Assembly (NCBI RefSeq): GCF_004379255.2
Contig: NC_056042.1
Coordinates: 15,361,901-15,425,900 of the forward strand
Direction of reading: 5' to 3'
DNA length: 64,000 nt
Source: Salvia splendens
Lineage: Eukaryota; Streptophyta; Magnoliopsida; Lamiales; Lamiaceae
Positions 23,721-36,079 of this stretch are shown here, one piece after another. Made by a program: the position numbers and the translations under genes. Under the pieces are notes generated by a model. That model was not told where the DNA came from. It did not search any database and saw only the letters and a list, made by a program, of their open reading frames with translations. The stretch's first letter is position 1. Every line of letters starts with the position of its first letter.

Positions 23721-24961
23721 TAAGAGAAATTTTCATGCAACGACGAGCGATCATATTCGCGATTTAAATTAGTATAGTTTAATCTTGCGTAAGTGGAAGC
23801 ACGATGGAGATGATCTCCATACCCTGCTAAGGAGCACGAGGATGATAACCATGTCCTACGAGGATAGTCATTATGACAGGCAAAGAATTTTATGAAGATA
23901 TGGATTCCAACTATCGTTATTAGCGGCAATGACACGAAGAATCTCAGCGTGGAATCCACAGTTCTTAGAGCGATGTTACCAGTTTCGGCTTGCGAAATAT
24001 GAACAAGAAGGTGCGACTTTAATAGCTGGAACAAACTATTCTAATCAACAGTTCTTACTTGGATTATAAGAAGTTATCTTTCAGGACCTTTCAAATAGCC
24101 GTGAGCCATTGTCTATTTAACAGCTTGTTTCATTCACCCCTTGCAAGTGATGTATATTGTTTCTTTTCCTCCATTGAGTCATAACTCACTTTCAGTTCTT
24201 GGAAAGTGGTGTTGCCTTCATAACTTTGGACACTTGGATTGATTGTAGTCTTCTTTGACCTATTATTTATACGGATCATATTTTGACTTTGTGAGCCTTT
24301 GCTATTGACCTTCATTCCTAAGATTGCTTGCAGTTATGTCCTTCAATACGATCACGTTTCGTAGACATGTTTTTCTGTGGGATATTTCTCTTGGAACTTT
24401 TGTTCAACTTTTATTTTGTCACCATGTCTGTGTCAAGTTCTTTCTTACAGAGTGAATTTCTTTTTGGTTCAGTTCATGTATCCTTTCCGTAATAGAACCT
24501 TTCTTTCTACAAAATGAAGTTAAGGCCTACATTTTGTTCCTTGCCTTAACAAACTTAATCCACTTGATTTTTGTTTTCAATAGCCCATTTGACTTTGATT
24601 GCCTTTCACAAACTTATGAACCCATTGATGTTATTCTATCAATCCATATTATGATTTTCGTTGAACCATGATCAGTACCGCCTTGTGACAAATGCCTACA
24701 TTTCTAAATCCTCATGCAACTGATCATTTCTTTTCCCTCAACCCTTTAAGTCATTATCCATTGATGTGTGGACCTTTCAAATTTGGTCGAGCAACTGAAT
24801 TGTCTTTTGGTAGCCTACTATGAGAGTTGACATTAATTAGATTTCATCCCATATTCATGACCTATCTTATGCTCTTTCAAGCTCCGAGGGGATGATCATA
24901 ACCAATTGTTACAATTCAAAAATCGGTTCATATCCAAGTTAAGACTGTTTGACTAAAGTTT
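23721..24961 (+). other. Element D segment replacing gag; no coding similarity seen
   Basis: In the relatives this interval holds gag with its zinc knuckle and the protease active site. Here no frame gives PPRR..., the gag core or a CCHC motif. From about 24050 to 24940 the sequence is T- and C-rich, with no ORF, and resembles neither A nor B. It may be captured genomic DNA. Protease similarity resumes at about 24962, past the catalytic Asp-Thr-Gly. Confidence 0.5.
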
Positions 24962-27900
24962 GTGTTAGGAGAGTTAGGAGTAGTAGCTCGACTTTTACAC
25001 GTCATGCCTTTGGGGAATGTAGACATAATCTTGGAAATGGATTGGCTTACCGAGAACCACGCAACTTTTCACTGTAAAGAGAGACAAATTTCTTTTCAAG
25101 CCCCGGGCGAAAAGCCGACTATCTTGTATGGGATCTCCATGAACCGACGAACCTCCATAATCTCCGCATTGCAAGCAACTACGATGATAAGGAAAGGACG
25201 TCCGGCGTATCTGGTGTACTTGAATGGGGAGGAAAAGAAGGATTTGAAATTGGAAGACGTGGCAGTAGTGCGAGACTTTCCCGATGTGTTCCCTGAAACC
25301 TTACCAGGACCACCGCCTGACAGACAAGTGGAGTTTACCATCGACTTAGAACCCGGATCTGCGCCAGTGTCGAAGGCACCATAACGAATGGCCCCTAAAG
25401 AGTTGGCAGAGTTGAAGATTCAGTTGCAAGAACTGTTAGACTTGGGTTTTATTCGGCCTAGTGTGTCACCGTGGGGAGCGCCAGTGTTGTTCGTTAAGAA
25501 AAAGGATGGCACGATGAGGGTGTGCATTGAATATCGTGAGCTCAACAAGTGGACTTTGAAGATTAAGTACCCGCTACCAAGAATTGACGACTTGTTTGAC
25601 CAACTCCGAGGAGCGGGTGTATTCTCGAAAATGGACCTGAGGTCGGGATATCATCAACTAAAGGTCCGACGAGAGGATGTGCCTAAGACTGATTTTCGCA
25701 CTTGTTATGGCCATTATGAATTTGTCGTGATACCATTTGCGCTGACCAACACCACGGCCGTCTTCATGGACTTGATGAACCGAGTTTTCCATGAGTATCT
25801 CGACAAGTTCTTGTTAGTCTTCATCGAAGATGTTTTAGTATACTCGAAGAACAAGGAGGAGCATGGATGGCATCTACAAACAGTGTTGGAAACGTTGCGA
25901 AATGAGAAGCTTTATGCCAAGTTTAGTAAGTGTGAGTTTTGGTTGACTCGAGTGAACTTTCTGGGTCATATTATGACGGCAAATGGAATTCAAGTAGACC
26001 CAGCAAAGGTCGAGGCCGTACAGAATTGGAAGTCGCCGAAAACGCCAAGTGAAATCCGCAGTTTCTTGGGATTGGCGGGATATTATCGACGATTCATCGA
26101 GGGATTCTCTAAGATTGCGAGACCGATGACGCAATACTAAAGAAAGGAATTAAGGTGGTTTGGACGCCAGAGTGCGAGGCGAGTTTACAACTATTGAAGG
26201 AGAAATTGACTACAGCACCAGTCCTAGCGGTACCAGAACCCGACAAGGACTTTGTCGTCTATACGAACGCGTCGAAAGTAGGACTAGGATGTGTGTTAAT
26301 GCAAGATGGGAAGGTGATAGCATATGCTTCCCGACAGCTGAGACCGAATGAGTTGAATTTTCCGACGCATGATTTGGAGTTAGCAGCAGTGGTGCATGCA
26401 CTGAAAATTTGGAGACATCATCTCTATGGAGTGAGATGCGAAATCTACACCGATCACAAGAGTCTCAAGTACTTCTTCGAGCAGAAGGAGCTAAACATGC
26501 GACAACGACGTTGGTTAGAGGTCGTGAAAGACTATGACTGCGGTATTAATTACCATCCGGGCAAGGCGAACATGGTCGCCGATGCCTTGAGTAGGAAGAA
26601 CCAACCTCAACTGGCTTATTTCCTAACGCAAGAGGAAGCTTTGATTCACGAGTTTGACAAGATGAGTTTGGAAATAGTGAAAGCGCCCGAGACAGTAGGT
26701 GCAAGAGTGGCGACACTAGTGATTGAGCCAGATTTGAGAACCAAACTCATAGAAGCCCAGCGACGTGATGGAAAGTTGGAGGAATTACGCGCGAAGGTGA
26801 GACCGAGAAGCTTGATCATTACCGTGAGGAGGCGGATAATGCTTTGACGTATGATGGACGATTGTGTGTGCCAAGCGATGAGGTGCTAAAAGAGGAGATT
26901 TTGAGTGAAGCGCACGACACGCCTTACACCGCACACCCCGGAAGCACGAAGATGTATCGGGATTTGAAGCAATGGTTTTGGTGGAATGGGATGAAAGGGG
27001 ATGTAGCGTCATATATGGAACGATGTCTAGCATGCCAACAAGTGAAGGCCCTACACCAACGGCCATATGGGAAGTTACAACCGCTCGAAATTCCTGAATG
27101 GAAGTGGGAACATCTAGCCATGGATTTCGTGACGGGTTTGCCAAAGTCACAGAAGGGCAACACTGCTTTTTGGGTGATCATTGATCGACTTACTAAAAGC
27201 GCGCACTTCTTACCGATGAAGATTACTTATGGCGCGGACAAGTTAGCTAAGCTCTAGGTGAGCGAGATTGTACGTTTGCATGGAGTGCCAAAGACCAATG
27301 TGTCCGACCGCGATACGAAGTTCACATCAAAGTTTTGGATGAGTTTGCAACGAGGATTGGGCACACAACTAAACTTCAGCACTGCTTATCACCCGCAATC
27401 GGACGGGCAGTCAGAGAGGACGATTCAAACGCTTGAGGATATGTTGCCAGTCGTTGTCTTAGATCGAGGGGAAAGTTGGGAAACTGTTCTACCGTTGGTT
27501 GAATTCGCCTACAACAATAGCTATCAAGCGACGATCGATATGGCCCCGTACGAAGCTTTGTATGACAGGAAGTGTCAATCCCCACTTTATTGGGATGAAG
27601 TCGGCGAGAGGAAGATGTTAGAACCCGATGCTATAAAGGAGATGACTGAAATTGTGCATCAAATCCGCGTAAGGATCAAGGAAGCTCAAGATAGACAGAA
27701 GTCGTATGCGGACGTGCGTCGAACGAAAATCAAATTCGACGTTGGTGACAAAGTGTTCTTGAAAGTGTCCCCGACGAGAGGAGTTGCGAGATTTGGAGTG
27801 AAGGGCAAGCTGAAACCGCGTTTTGTGGGACCGTACGAGATCATCGATGAAGTAGGTCCTGTGGCATATCGTTTGGCGTTACCTCCCAGCTTTGGGAACG

Positions 27901-28160
27901 TGCACAACGTGTTCCACGTGTCGCAGTTGCGCAAGTACGTGTTCGACCCCAAACATGTGATTCACCAAGAGGAAGTGATCCTAACCCCCGACATGAGCTA
28001 CGAGGAAAGGCCCGAAGCAATCCTAGATCGGAAGGTACAAGAGCTACGGAACAAGACGATAGCGTCCGTGAAGGTGTTGTGGAAGCACCATGGTCCCGAG
28101 GAAGCTACGTGGGAGTTAGAAGATAAGATGAAAGAAAAGTTTCCCGAGCTGTTTGTGTGA
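24962..28160 (+). pseudogene. Element D pol (protease end, RT, RNase H, integrase, chromodomain), broken
   Basis: Segments: protease tail 24962-25384 (DIILEMDWL) with a stop at about 25382; RT 25388-26140; RNase H 26155-26847 after a one-base frameshift near 26138; integrase zinc finger and first catalytic Asp 26844-27257 after a further frame change near 26800; a TAG at 27255-27257 where A has a Tyr codon; integrase core end and chromodomain 27258-28160, intact (SDRDTKF, NGQSERT, then EERPEAILDRK ... EEATWELEDKM). The RT motif is FIED (codon GAA at 25826-25828) instead of FIDD, replacing a metal-binding Asp, and CIEYR replaces CIDYR. No functional RT would be expected. Confidence 0.88.
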
Positions 28161-28189
28161 GACGATCAAATTTCGGGACGAAATTTCTG

Positions 28190-28204
28190 TTTAGAGGGGA
28201 AGGA
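28190..28204 (+). other. Element D polypurine tract
   Basis: AGAGGGGAAGGA immediately before the 3' LTR start TGTAAC, preceded by the AAATTTCGGGACGAAATTT block typical of this clade. It is the expected primer for plus-strand synthesis. Confidence 0.8.
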
Positions 28205-31200
28205 TGTAACATCCCAAACTTTTGTGACCCTTTTTATTATGTTATTGGAATTTTTTTGGAATTTTGAAACGTTTGATTTAATGTGATTAAGTGCTTTGCG
28301 TGAAATAAATTGTCGTGGTAATTGTGGAATGATGAGCTCGAGTTTTTTTATCGTTTTCCAATGTGGGGGAAAGATTAATAGGATCATGCATTAATCATTT
28401 CTCGATTCAATTAATTGATACTTCCGGTCATTCCGAAATTATTGAAATAGTACTTCTCTTTGTGGATTTAATTAATTGTTTTGGGACTTTATTCCAAATT
28501 AAATCCAAACCAATGGACCCTAAATTACACTACATGAAATTCGAACTCCATCCCTTTTTCCTTGGGAGTTTCGAAAATCTCCAATAGGAGATTGGATTAT
28601 TTTTCATTCGATTTAATTGGTGCTTTATGGACTCTCTTCTTTTGAATTTAATCCAATTAAATCATGTTATATTTTACTTCTTCACCCAAAATAAATAGAG
28701 AGTTGGGATATTTCCTTGACTATTTGAGCCTAGCAATTTTCGGCCCTCTCCAATAAAATTTGGAGAATATTTTTATTTGTTCCTAATTTGTGGAATCCCT
28801 CATTATTCAAATAAATTCCTATTCTATTTAATTGGGGGTGTGAATAATTTTTCTACTACTTCCCTTCCATGTCACACGCCCCATACTACTATTTTCCTTG
28901 TGGGAATTTGAATAATTGTTACCTATTTTATGGGAGCCTTATTCCATAAAGAAATTACCAAATTTAAATCCTATTCTATTTAATTAGGGATTTAAATAAT
29001 TTCCTTGTGCAAAGCCCTTGAAATTTTCGGCCCCCGCCACAATTTTCCTACTTAGAGATTTAATTTATTTGTTTCCTTGTATCCATTATTTTTATTTCCT
29101 AAGTTGTGCAATTAATTCTCTCCAAGTAAATACCAAATAATTCCTTATTAATTTTTCAGCCATAATTTTCAAAAATTTGGCTCTTCATAATTGTGGGATT
29201 TTTATTCATTGGCCTATATATTTAATTCCTCACAATTTATTTATTTAATTCATTCATGGACTTAAACCTAGCAAATAAATACCAAATAATAAAACCCTAG
29301 CCCCCATTCACTCAAAAATTTCGCCACTTTCATTCTCTCCCTCTCCCACACGTTTTTTTCATCTTCTCCCACTCTCCCATCTCCAAAAATCCTCCATCCA
29401 CCATTGTTCTTGCAACCATTGAAAGTATCTTCAAGAGTTTCCGACGGATCACTTCATTCTACGCTTCTACCGATTCGTTTTGTCAAAGGAAGGTATATTC
29501 GCACACTTTTCCTCTTTTGAACCATGTCTTGAGTCCTACATGCACGTAGAGAGTGTAGGTTTGATAGATCGCAAGTTTTAACGGGAGGAAAATTGTGTGT
29601 TCGTAAGAACTTGTTTGATTTTTACGTTGTTGATTGGAATCATGTGTATTGGATCAAAATATTTGTGAATAATATGAGTTTGTATGCAAATATGTGTATG
29701 AGGAACGTGTAAGCATGATTATATGTTTTCGAGCATGAAAAATCGGTGGTTGTGTTGTGGAAGTTTTAAAAACCCTATTTCCAAATTTGAACCAGAATTC
29801 TGTGATGCTCGACCAGTGACTTATGATCTGTATTCAACCCATCAAACGAACGAATTTGGCTACGAAATGTTTACTGAGTAAACGTCAAGGTGTCTCCTGT
29901 GTCTCGTGTGAATTTCAGCCCGTTCTATCGAAAAATGAATTTTTAATAAATTTTGAAGTTGACTGCGCAAATCTGCCAGAAACGTGAGTTCTCGCCATGA
30001 ATGTTTCGTTTTCTGTTTGACTGACCAAATGACCTTCGATCGATGTGATTCTTGAACTATATGAAAATATGAAGTGTCTTCTGTGTTGTGTTAAATTTTC
30101 AGCCTTTTTGGGAATCTTATGAATTTATGGGGAATTTTTAAAATGAACTGCGCAATACTGTCAGAAATTATATGTTCCGACCAGAGAGTTCAATATGTGA
30201 TGTGACTGACTAAACAACATGATTTCGATATGAAAATTTTCATGGATGAACTTTAATGTGTCCTCTGTATTGTGACCAAAATTTAGCATCTTTTGAGGTC
30301 GGGTGAATTTATGGTGATTTTTACAAAACGGTCGCGCAGTTCTGCCAGTTTTCTGCCTTGATAAAATGACACTTATTTTCAAGTTTAAAAGTATTATATG
30401 ATGTATGTATGTCCAAGGAACGTGCCTAATGATGTGATCATGGGTGATAAGTTGAAATATATTACGGTGTGTTTTTCCGTCTTTGTGACGAACTTTGGGT
30501 TGGGTTAATTGAGAAAAACGATGAGAGAGAAACGATAGGACATGCATAGTAGTATGGTTTTTGTGGAAGGCTGACTTGTGTTGTCGTTGACAAGGGTGGT
30601 TGTGTATTCGTGAACTCGAGGAACGAGAGTTGCCATAAGTTGGATTGTGAATTGTTAAGCGAACGAGGTGGGCTTTCTTTTCAAACCTCTTTATTTTTCC
30701 GAAAAATATTATGTGGAGATACAAGGGTGGTTTAACTGTTATGTCATGCCATGGACTGTTTTTGTTATGAGATTGTGTGCCTGATGCCTAGTTCGTATGA
30801 GTTTACTCCGTTAGGCTATATGGCTGTATTGTGAAACGAATTCGGGTCCGAGTAGGGCCGTAAACCCTATCGGGCTGTGTACACTGGTGGGATCGTGAGC
30901 CGTCCTTGCAAGTCGGCCGGTCTCGTGGGTGAATAGTGTGGCCACACTTTCGTCGCACTGTGATTGTGATTGTTGGATTGATGTGAAAAGTGGGGAGAAT
31001 ATTTGACTGGCCAGTCTATGAAACATTTTTGTGTTCTCGTGATATTTTCTTTACTGCGTATAAAACTCGAGATCACTGGTATGGATGACATAACTTGATA
31101 AATGTTTTCGGCATGAGCTCATTGAGTACAACAAGTACTCAGCCCTGCAATTTCTTTTAAAAATTTTGCAGGTTGAGCGAGATGTTGCGGTGGATGTTGA

Positions 31201-31651
31201 GCTGGCTAAAGACCCTAGGATACGTTGTGTCGTCATACATTGGCGTGATCCTTGACTCTCTTTGAACCTTATTTATCCGCTGCTATGTTTTAAATTGTGT
31301 CTTAAGACCTTAATCTTTATGTTTTTGTGTCTGAACATGTATGGTGGTGATGAGTTTTAAACAAGTTTTACGTTGCATTTTAAAAATGGTATTCTTCGAG
31401 ATTTAAGTTTAATGCTTGTTTTACTTAAATTTTTAATTGATGTATTTCTTAAGTTTAACTTTTCCGTTGTCCTTTTTAAAAGTATTCTTTTTATCTTATG
31501 TCCTTTCAAAAAAAAAATAAAACCTTAAAATCTTTAAGTTAGGTTGTTTTCCTTTCTTTAATTCAATTAAGTTGTTCTTTTAAATTGTAATCCATGCATG
31601 TCGGTCACGATCGCCGCGTTTGTGGTACCCCTTGTATGGGCGGTCGTGACA
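28205..31651 (+). repeat. Element D 3' LTR
   Basis: 3447 bp, nearly identical to 18888-22343. The main difference is a 9-bp length change near 29510. Two-hairpin module at 31123-31172. Followed by the CTTCT target duplication and element B sequence. Confidence 0.92.
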
Positions 31652-32260
31652 CTTCTGTAGTTGTATCTTGAGTTCTTCCAACTCTTTAGACTTCATTCGA
31701 TATGGGGCCTTGGACACCGGTGCCGACCCTGGCTCTAGGTTGATTGTGAACTCCAATTGTCAATCTGGCGGTGGACCAGGCAACGCTTCAGGAAAGACGT
31801 CTGCAAATTCTCATACCACAGCAACATCCTTCACTTTTCTTTCTTCCTTCTCATCTCCTTGTAGATAGACTAGATAGGCAGGACGCCCTTTTCTCAACAT
31901 CGTTGTGGCTTGGAGTGCGTAGATGATGGACGTTTTTCTATTCATCGTGATTCCATGATACACGATTGGTTCCTTTATAGGGGCTCGTAATGTATTTTGT
32001 CTCTCTTTACATCGAATCGTAGCAAAATTCGCAGTCAACCAATCCATTCCCAAGATTACATCGACATCTTTCATGGCCATAACTTGTAAGTTGTGCGCGA
32101 CTAGCCTAAGTTTCCCCATAACAATTTCTACGTTCGAGCATATTTGAGAAATCTCTTTTACCCCTCCCACTGGTGAGCTCACCATTATCATATGTTCAGA
32201 TTTAGTAACTGGCAAACTTAATGTGTCCACACATAGTTCTGATATCAAACAACACAACAA
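31652..32260 (-). pseudogene. Element B protease and protease-RT linker, broken
   Basis: Minus strand from 32260: [25 protein letters not shown] and [15 protein letters not shown] are the conserved parts of the Ty3/gypsy aspartic protease region. A stop follows at about 31811, and then linker sequence (KELEELKIQLQ) reaches the D insertion point. The catalytic Asp-Thr-Gly-Ala expected near 32240 is replaced by unrelated residues after an altered GATATCAGAAC stretch, so the protease is dead. Confidence 0.75.
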
Positions 32261-33443
32261 TAGGTGTAACGAGAAGTTCGCCCATGCCTGCCAATTTCCC
32301 GTTCTCGTAACTCTCTTGTTCAGTCTTGGGTTGTCTAAAACTTAGCGCATATGCTCTAGCCTGGGAGGGAAGTCTTGGACGGTGAAGTTGTTGTTGTCGC
32401 GGAGGTTGATCACGATTCATCCTTGGTTCCGCCGGTGGTGCCCTAGATTGCGGATGGAATCCTTGGTTGTTCTGCCTTGAACCCATCCCCACGTTCTTGC
32501 TCGGACACTCTCTAGAGAAGTGGCCATTTCCACCACAGTTGAAGCACTTGGTGGTGTTTTGTATTCTGCATTCTCAGAAATGGTACTTGGAGCACACATT
32601 GCATTGTGGTGGTCTGGGTCGGAAGTCACCCCTCTGGCTAGAGAAATTCTGTCTGCCTCCATACTGTGGTCGGTTTTGGGTGGGCTGGTACCTCTTGTTT
32701 TCATAGTGGGTCCTGTTCCCATCCCTCTTCCTCTTCTCCCGGGAATGATATGGTGGAGGTAAGGCCAGTGTAGCGTTCTCCGTCACTCTCTCCTTGGGCA
32801 TAGCTGCCTCAACATCTAACGCAATGCCCAACGATTCTGCATATGTAAGTCTCCCACGACTAGCTAACGCCATCTTTATCTCATGTCCTAGACCCTCACG
32901 GAACTTCTCGGCCAGTTTCTCATCAGTATCAACTTGTTCAGGTGCATACTGGGTCATATCGCAGAGTGTGCGATCATATTCTGTCACTGATATGCGCCCT
33001 TGGGTTAAGTTATAAAACTCAGCCGCCTTCGCCTTTCGGTAGCTCTTCGGCACGTACTTGTTATATATTGCCTCCTTGAAATTCTCCCAAGTTATTCTAC
33101 CCCCTTGATCTCGTGGTGTGGTCTTCATCTTGGTATCCCACCAGAAATCAGCTGACCCAGTTAATTGCTAGGTCACACAAGCCATTCGTTCTGCATCGTT
33201 GCACATCAGAATCGTGAAAATACGCTCCAAAGCGCGTATCCAACTTTCAGCGTTTTCCAGCTCTCCCATTCCATCGAAGACAGATGGTTTTTGTTTCAGG
33301 AACAATTTCACAATTTCTCGGTCTACTTGAGGCGGAGGAGGTGGTGAAGGTGGTTGTGGGGATGTTTGCGCTACACTCTCGTCTACCGTCGTCTGAGGTG
33401 TAGGCGCCCGGTTCCCATTCCTTACATTACGTCTTGGCGGCAT
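32261..33443 (-). pseudogene. Element B gag, broken
   Basis: Starts MPPRRNVRNGNR at 33443, the usual chromovirus gag start. A proline-rich segment is followed by the gag core (FDGMGELENAESWIRALERIF, then ENFKEAIYNKYVPKSYRKAKAAEF and EKLAEKFREGL). The frame is interrupted by a stop at about 33165 and ends near 32574 at CNVCSKYHF, the first half of a zinc-binding motif; the CPSKN-like remainder lies in another frame near 32500. Gag forms the cytoplasmic virus-like particle and binds RNA. Confidence 0.8.
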
Positions 33444-33907
33444 TCTGATTTATTACCAATCAAACGGGTTATTATCACACTTATTCAAATCTATCAATAG
33501 TCATGTTGTGTAGCAAAAGATGTTCGCACAACCGGATAGCAAAAGACATTTGCACGATAGAATAAAGAGAAACAATTGTATCATGGATTAGCAAAAGATG
33601 TTCGCACAATGGGATAACAAAAGACGTTTGCACAACAGAATAAGAAAGGACGATTACACAATAGGATAGTAAGAACGATTGCACAATAGAATATCAAAAG
33701 ACAATGACCCAACAAGGTAGCAAAATTAGAAGTTTCCATAGAAAAACGTTGCCTCCAAGAGGTCTTAGTATCAATCACAACCAAGGAAGAGGGAGCCAAA
33801 ACGTGGAAATAAAATGAATAATAGTCTAGCAAAACAATACGGTATCAAAACAAGGGGAAAAAAATAAAACAATCTATCCCATGACTATTGTTCCTAAATT
33901 TCTCCTT
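33444..33907 (-). repeat. Element B leader with degenerate 25-30-bp tandem repeats
   Basis: Between gag and the truncated 5' LTR, about 33516-33715 contains some seven imperfect copies of a unit like CAAAAGACGTTTGCACAA followed by TAGAATA or GGATAG. No primer-binding site is visible up to the LTR break at 33908, so the primer site and the last approximately 790 bp of the 5' LTR have been deleted. Confidence 0.55.
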
Positions 33908-36074
33908 ATTTAAAAAGGAAGCCCACCTCAAGTGCTTAATCCGAAATCACTTTCTTTCCCTTGCGATCACGATTCCCTTGCGAGGTCTCACCTTTAGAAT
34001 TTACATAGAACATATATCAACATACTTTCCAATCAAATAAATAAAATGCATGCACAAGGTGTCGCCCAAGGTGTTCCTAAATTAAAGTCTTTTATCTCGT
34101 TTTCTCGAGTTTTCGTTTATTCGGCGGCCGCCCAAGGTGTCGCGTACGACGCCGGTCGGCCGCTTACGCCAGTAGTCGCTCTGATGGCTACTCGTAATTT
34201 CCCTCTTGATATCGAATTAAAATCCCAACATTACATAAGCACATAAATTAATCGACGGAAATATTTTCCCTCGCAAAACTATTTATTTTTAAACTTGGGG
34301 TAAATTATTCGTAAGTCGATTTATTCTGAGAATTAATAATTTAATCCCCACTATTAATTTAATTAATAACCCAAAGACTTATTTAAAAGGCTCAAACTTA
34401 ATTATTTCTCACCTTATATCTCCATTTAAATTGAAAAGCCCAAACAAAATTAATTGGAGCCCAACTAACCAAATCCTACCATTTAAATTAAAAAGGCCCA
34501 AAACTAAATCTTTTTTTTTTAAAACACAGCGGCCCAATTCTTCTTAAAATATTTTAACAGCCCAAAGATCCCTTTTTTTTCCTAGAGACAAAAGCCCAAA
34601 ATCATTTTATTCCCCCCATCTTCCTCGTCTCACTCTCTCTCTCCTCTCACCCCCTTCTTCTCTCTCTCGCTCGACACTTTGAAGGAATTCGATCTGGCGA
34701 CGCCTTCCACCTCCGCCGTCGGTCGCTGCTCTCCGCACGCCGCTGTACTGTCGGGAAGAGCTGCTGCCGACCGCGCCGCTGCTCCGTCGCCGTTCGCTCA
34801 GAGCCATCTCTAGCCGTTGCACCCGACGCTGTCGCAGCTGTGCAGTTCAACCTCCGCCGCGAAGGGTGCCGCCATCGGTCGGCCCCAGCGGCAATTCGCG
34901 CCGCTGCTGTGCAGTTCAACTTCTGTTCGCACACCGTCGTCGCACACGCCGCCACCAACGCTATCCCCACATTTAATCGGGGCAGTCCCTACTTACCCCG
35001 AACAGATACCGCGCAACCCCGAACAACTCCGAACATCCCTGAAACGACCCGAACAAATACCGCGCAGCCCCGATTATCTCCGAAAGATAAGTTCTCATTC
35101 AAAAAGTGTTTCTTTTCGTTCTTAGTTTTTGATTCGCAGCAAGGGGGTTTCCAATTCGTAACGTTCGATTGGTTTTGATTGCTATTGATTAGTTCTTTGT
35201 TTGGGAGATTGATGCTGAGTATGTGATAAATGGTGCAGAATGCGATAATTTATGTTCAAAATTTGGGTAGGAAATTACCTCTTTGAATTGAATTTGGGTT
35301 GTGAAGTTCACAAGGCTGAAAGGCAGGTTCTTGAAGCTGGAGAATTTTGATTACTGTCGATAGCAAAAATTTGATGTTAGATTATGAAGCAGGAGAAAAT
35401 TTAGATACAAACGATAGAACATAGTTTACCTTGGATAGAAGTTGAAGAAGAAAAATTTGATTGCAGAGAACGATTGGTGAGGGAAGAAATAACTGATTAG
35501 AGATTTAATATAGGGGAAAGGGGGTTGAGATACGGGAGAGATTTGTGGAAGAGATGGAGGACGGCTTTTCCCAACGTGGGGAAAGAGTAGGATTCAAATT
35601 TTCTTTCTTTTTGTTTCAACGTGATTTTGATTAAATCTGGGTTTGTTTGGTGTTTTATTTGCAGCTTACGGAGGAGGAAAAATTCCATCACGGAGGAGGA
35701 AACATCTGCGTAGAATCTTTAATTAAAATTTGAATTAAAGATATTTTATTTTAATTAGTTTAGTTTAATTCACAGCCCATTGTATTTTATTTTAAATTGT
35801 GCAGTCCACAATTTATTTATCACAAACTGGATTTTTATATTATTTGTTCAATTTATCCGATCCAACACGCGGATTGAGTTCAATATATTTATTCCTCGCA
35901 GAAAGGAATTATTTTAGATTCGCACAGTAATTTATTTCACAAATCTCTAGTCCAGCAATTCCACTCAACAAATAAATTCACCAACAATTAATTCATGGAC
36001 TTCGCAATATTAATAGCATTGAATTCAAGTACTTTAGGGTTCACAAATTAGGTTTAGAAAAATGGGGCGCTACA
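33908..36074 (-). repeat. Element B 5' LTR, truncated
   Basis: Matches 13950-16122 and ends TGTAGCGCCCC (minus strand) at 36074. The inner part corresponding to 13157-13950, including the two-hairpin module, is missing. A small insertion near 34056-34078 repeats a GGTGTCGCCCAAGGTG phrase also present about 75 bp away, as in template-slip repair. Confidence 0.8.
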
Positions 36075-36079
36075 GTCTT

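Larger units (their letters stand above)
18888..31651 (+). mobile_element. Element D: young, gag-less Tekay-type chromovirus
   Basis: 12,764 bp: LTR 18888-22343, initiator-Met primer site, long leader, a segment of about 1.2 kb without gag, broken pol, polypurine tract and LTR 28205-31651. It is flanked by perfect CTTCT duplications (18883-18887 and 31652-31656) and inserted in the RT gene of B. The LTRs differ by about 23 substitutions and a 9-bp indel by eye, near 0.7%, indicating recent insertion. Coding damage includes loss of gag, a changed RT catalytic residue, stops and frameshifts. The copy either moved with proteins supplied in trans or decayed fast. Confidence 0.92.
13157..36074 (-). 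mobile_element. Element B: decayed minus-strand Tekay-type chromovirus split by D
   Basis: On the minus strand: truncated 5' LTR (36074-33908), leader, gag (33443 downwards), protease remnant, then after the D insertion RT, RNase H, integrase, chromodomain, polypurine-like tract and complete 3' LTR (16122-13157). It sits in the 5' LTR of A with flanking pentamers GACTT (13152-13156) and GTCTT (36075-36079), a one-mismatch target duplication. The reading frames on the two sides of D meet in register at 31652/18887, which confirms that one gene was interrupted. Many stops and the lost protease active site make it non-functional. Confidence 0.85.

Noticed and set aside
25388..26140. Treating the D RT frame as a functional gene
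   Set aside because: Catalytic residue changed, upstream stop, downstream frameshift, no gag.
28206..31651. D as two solo LTRs
   Set aside because: Matching CTTCT duplications lie outside both LTRs and a primer site and polypurine tract lie inside, so it is one element.
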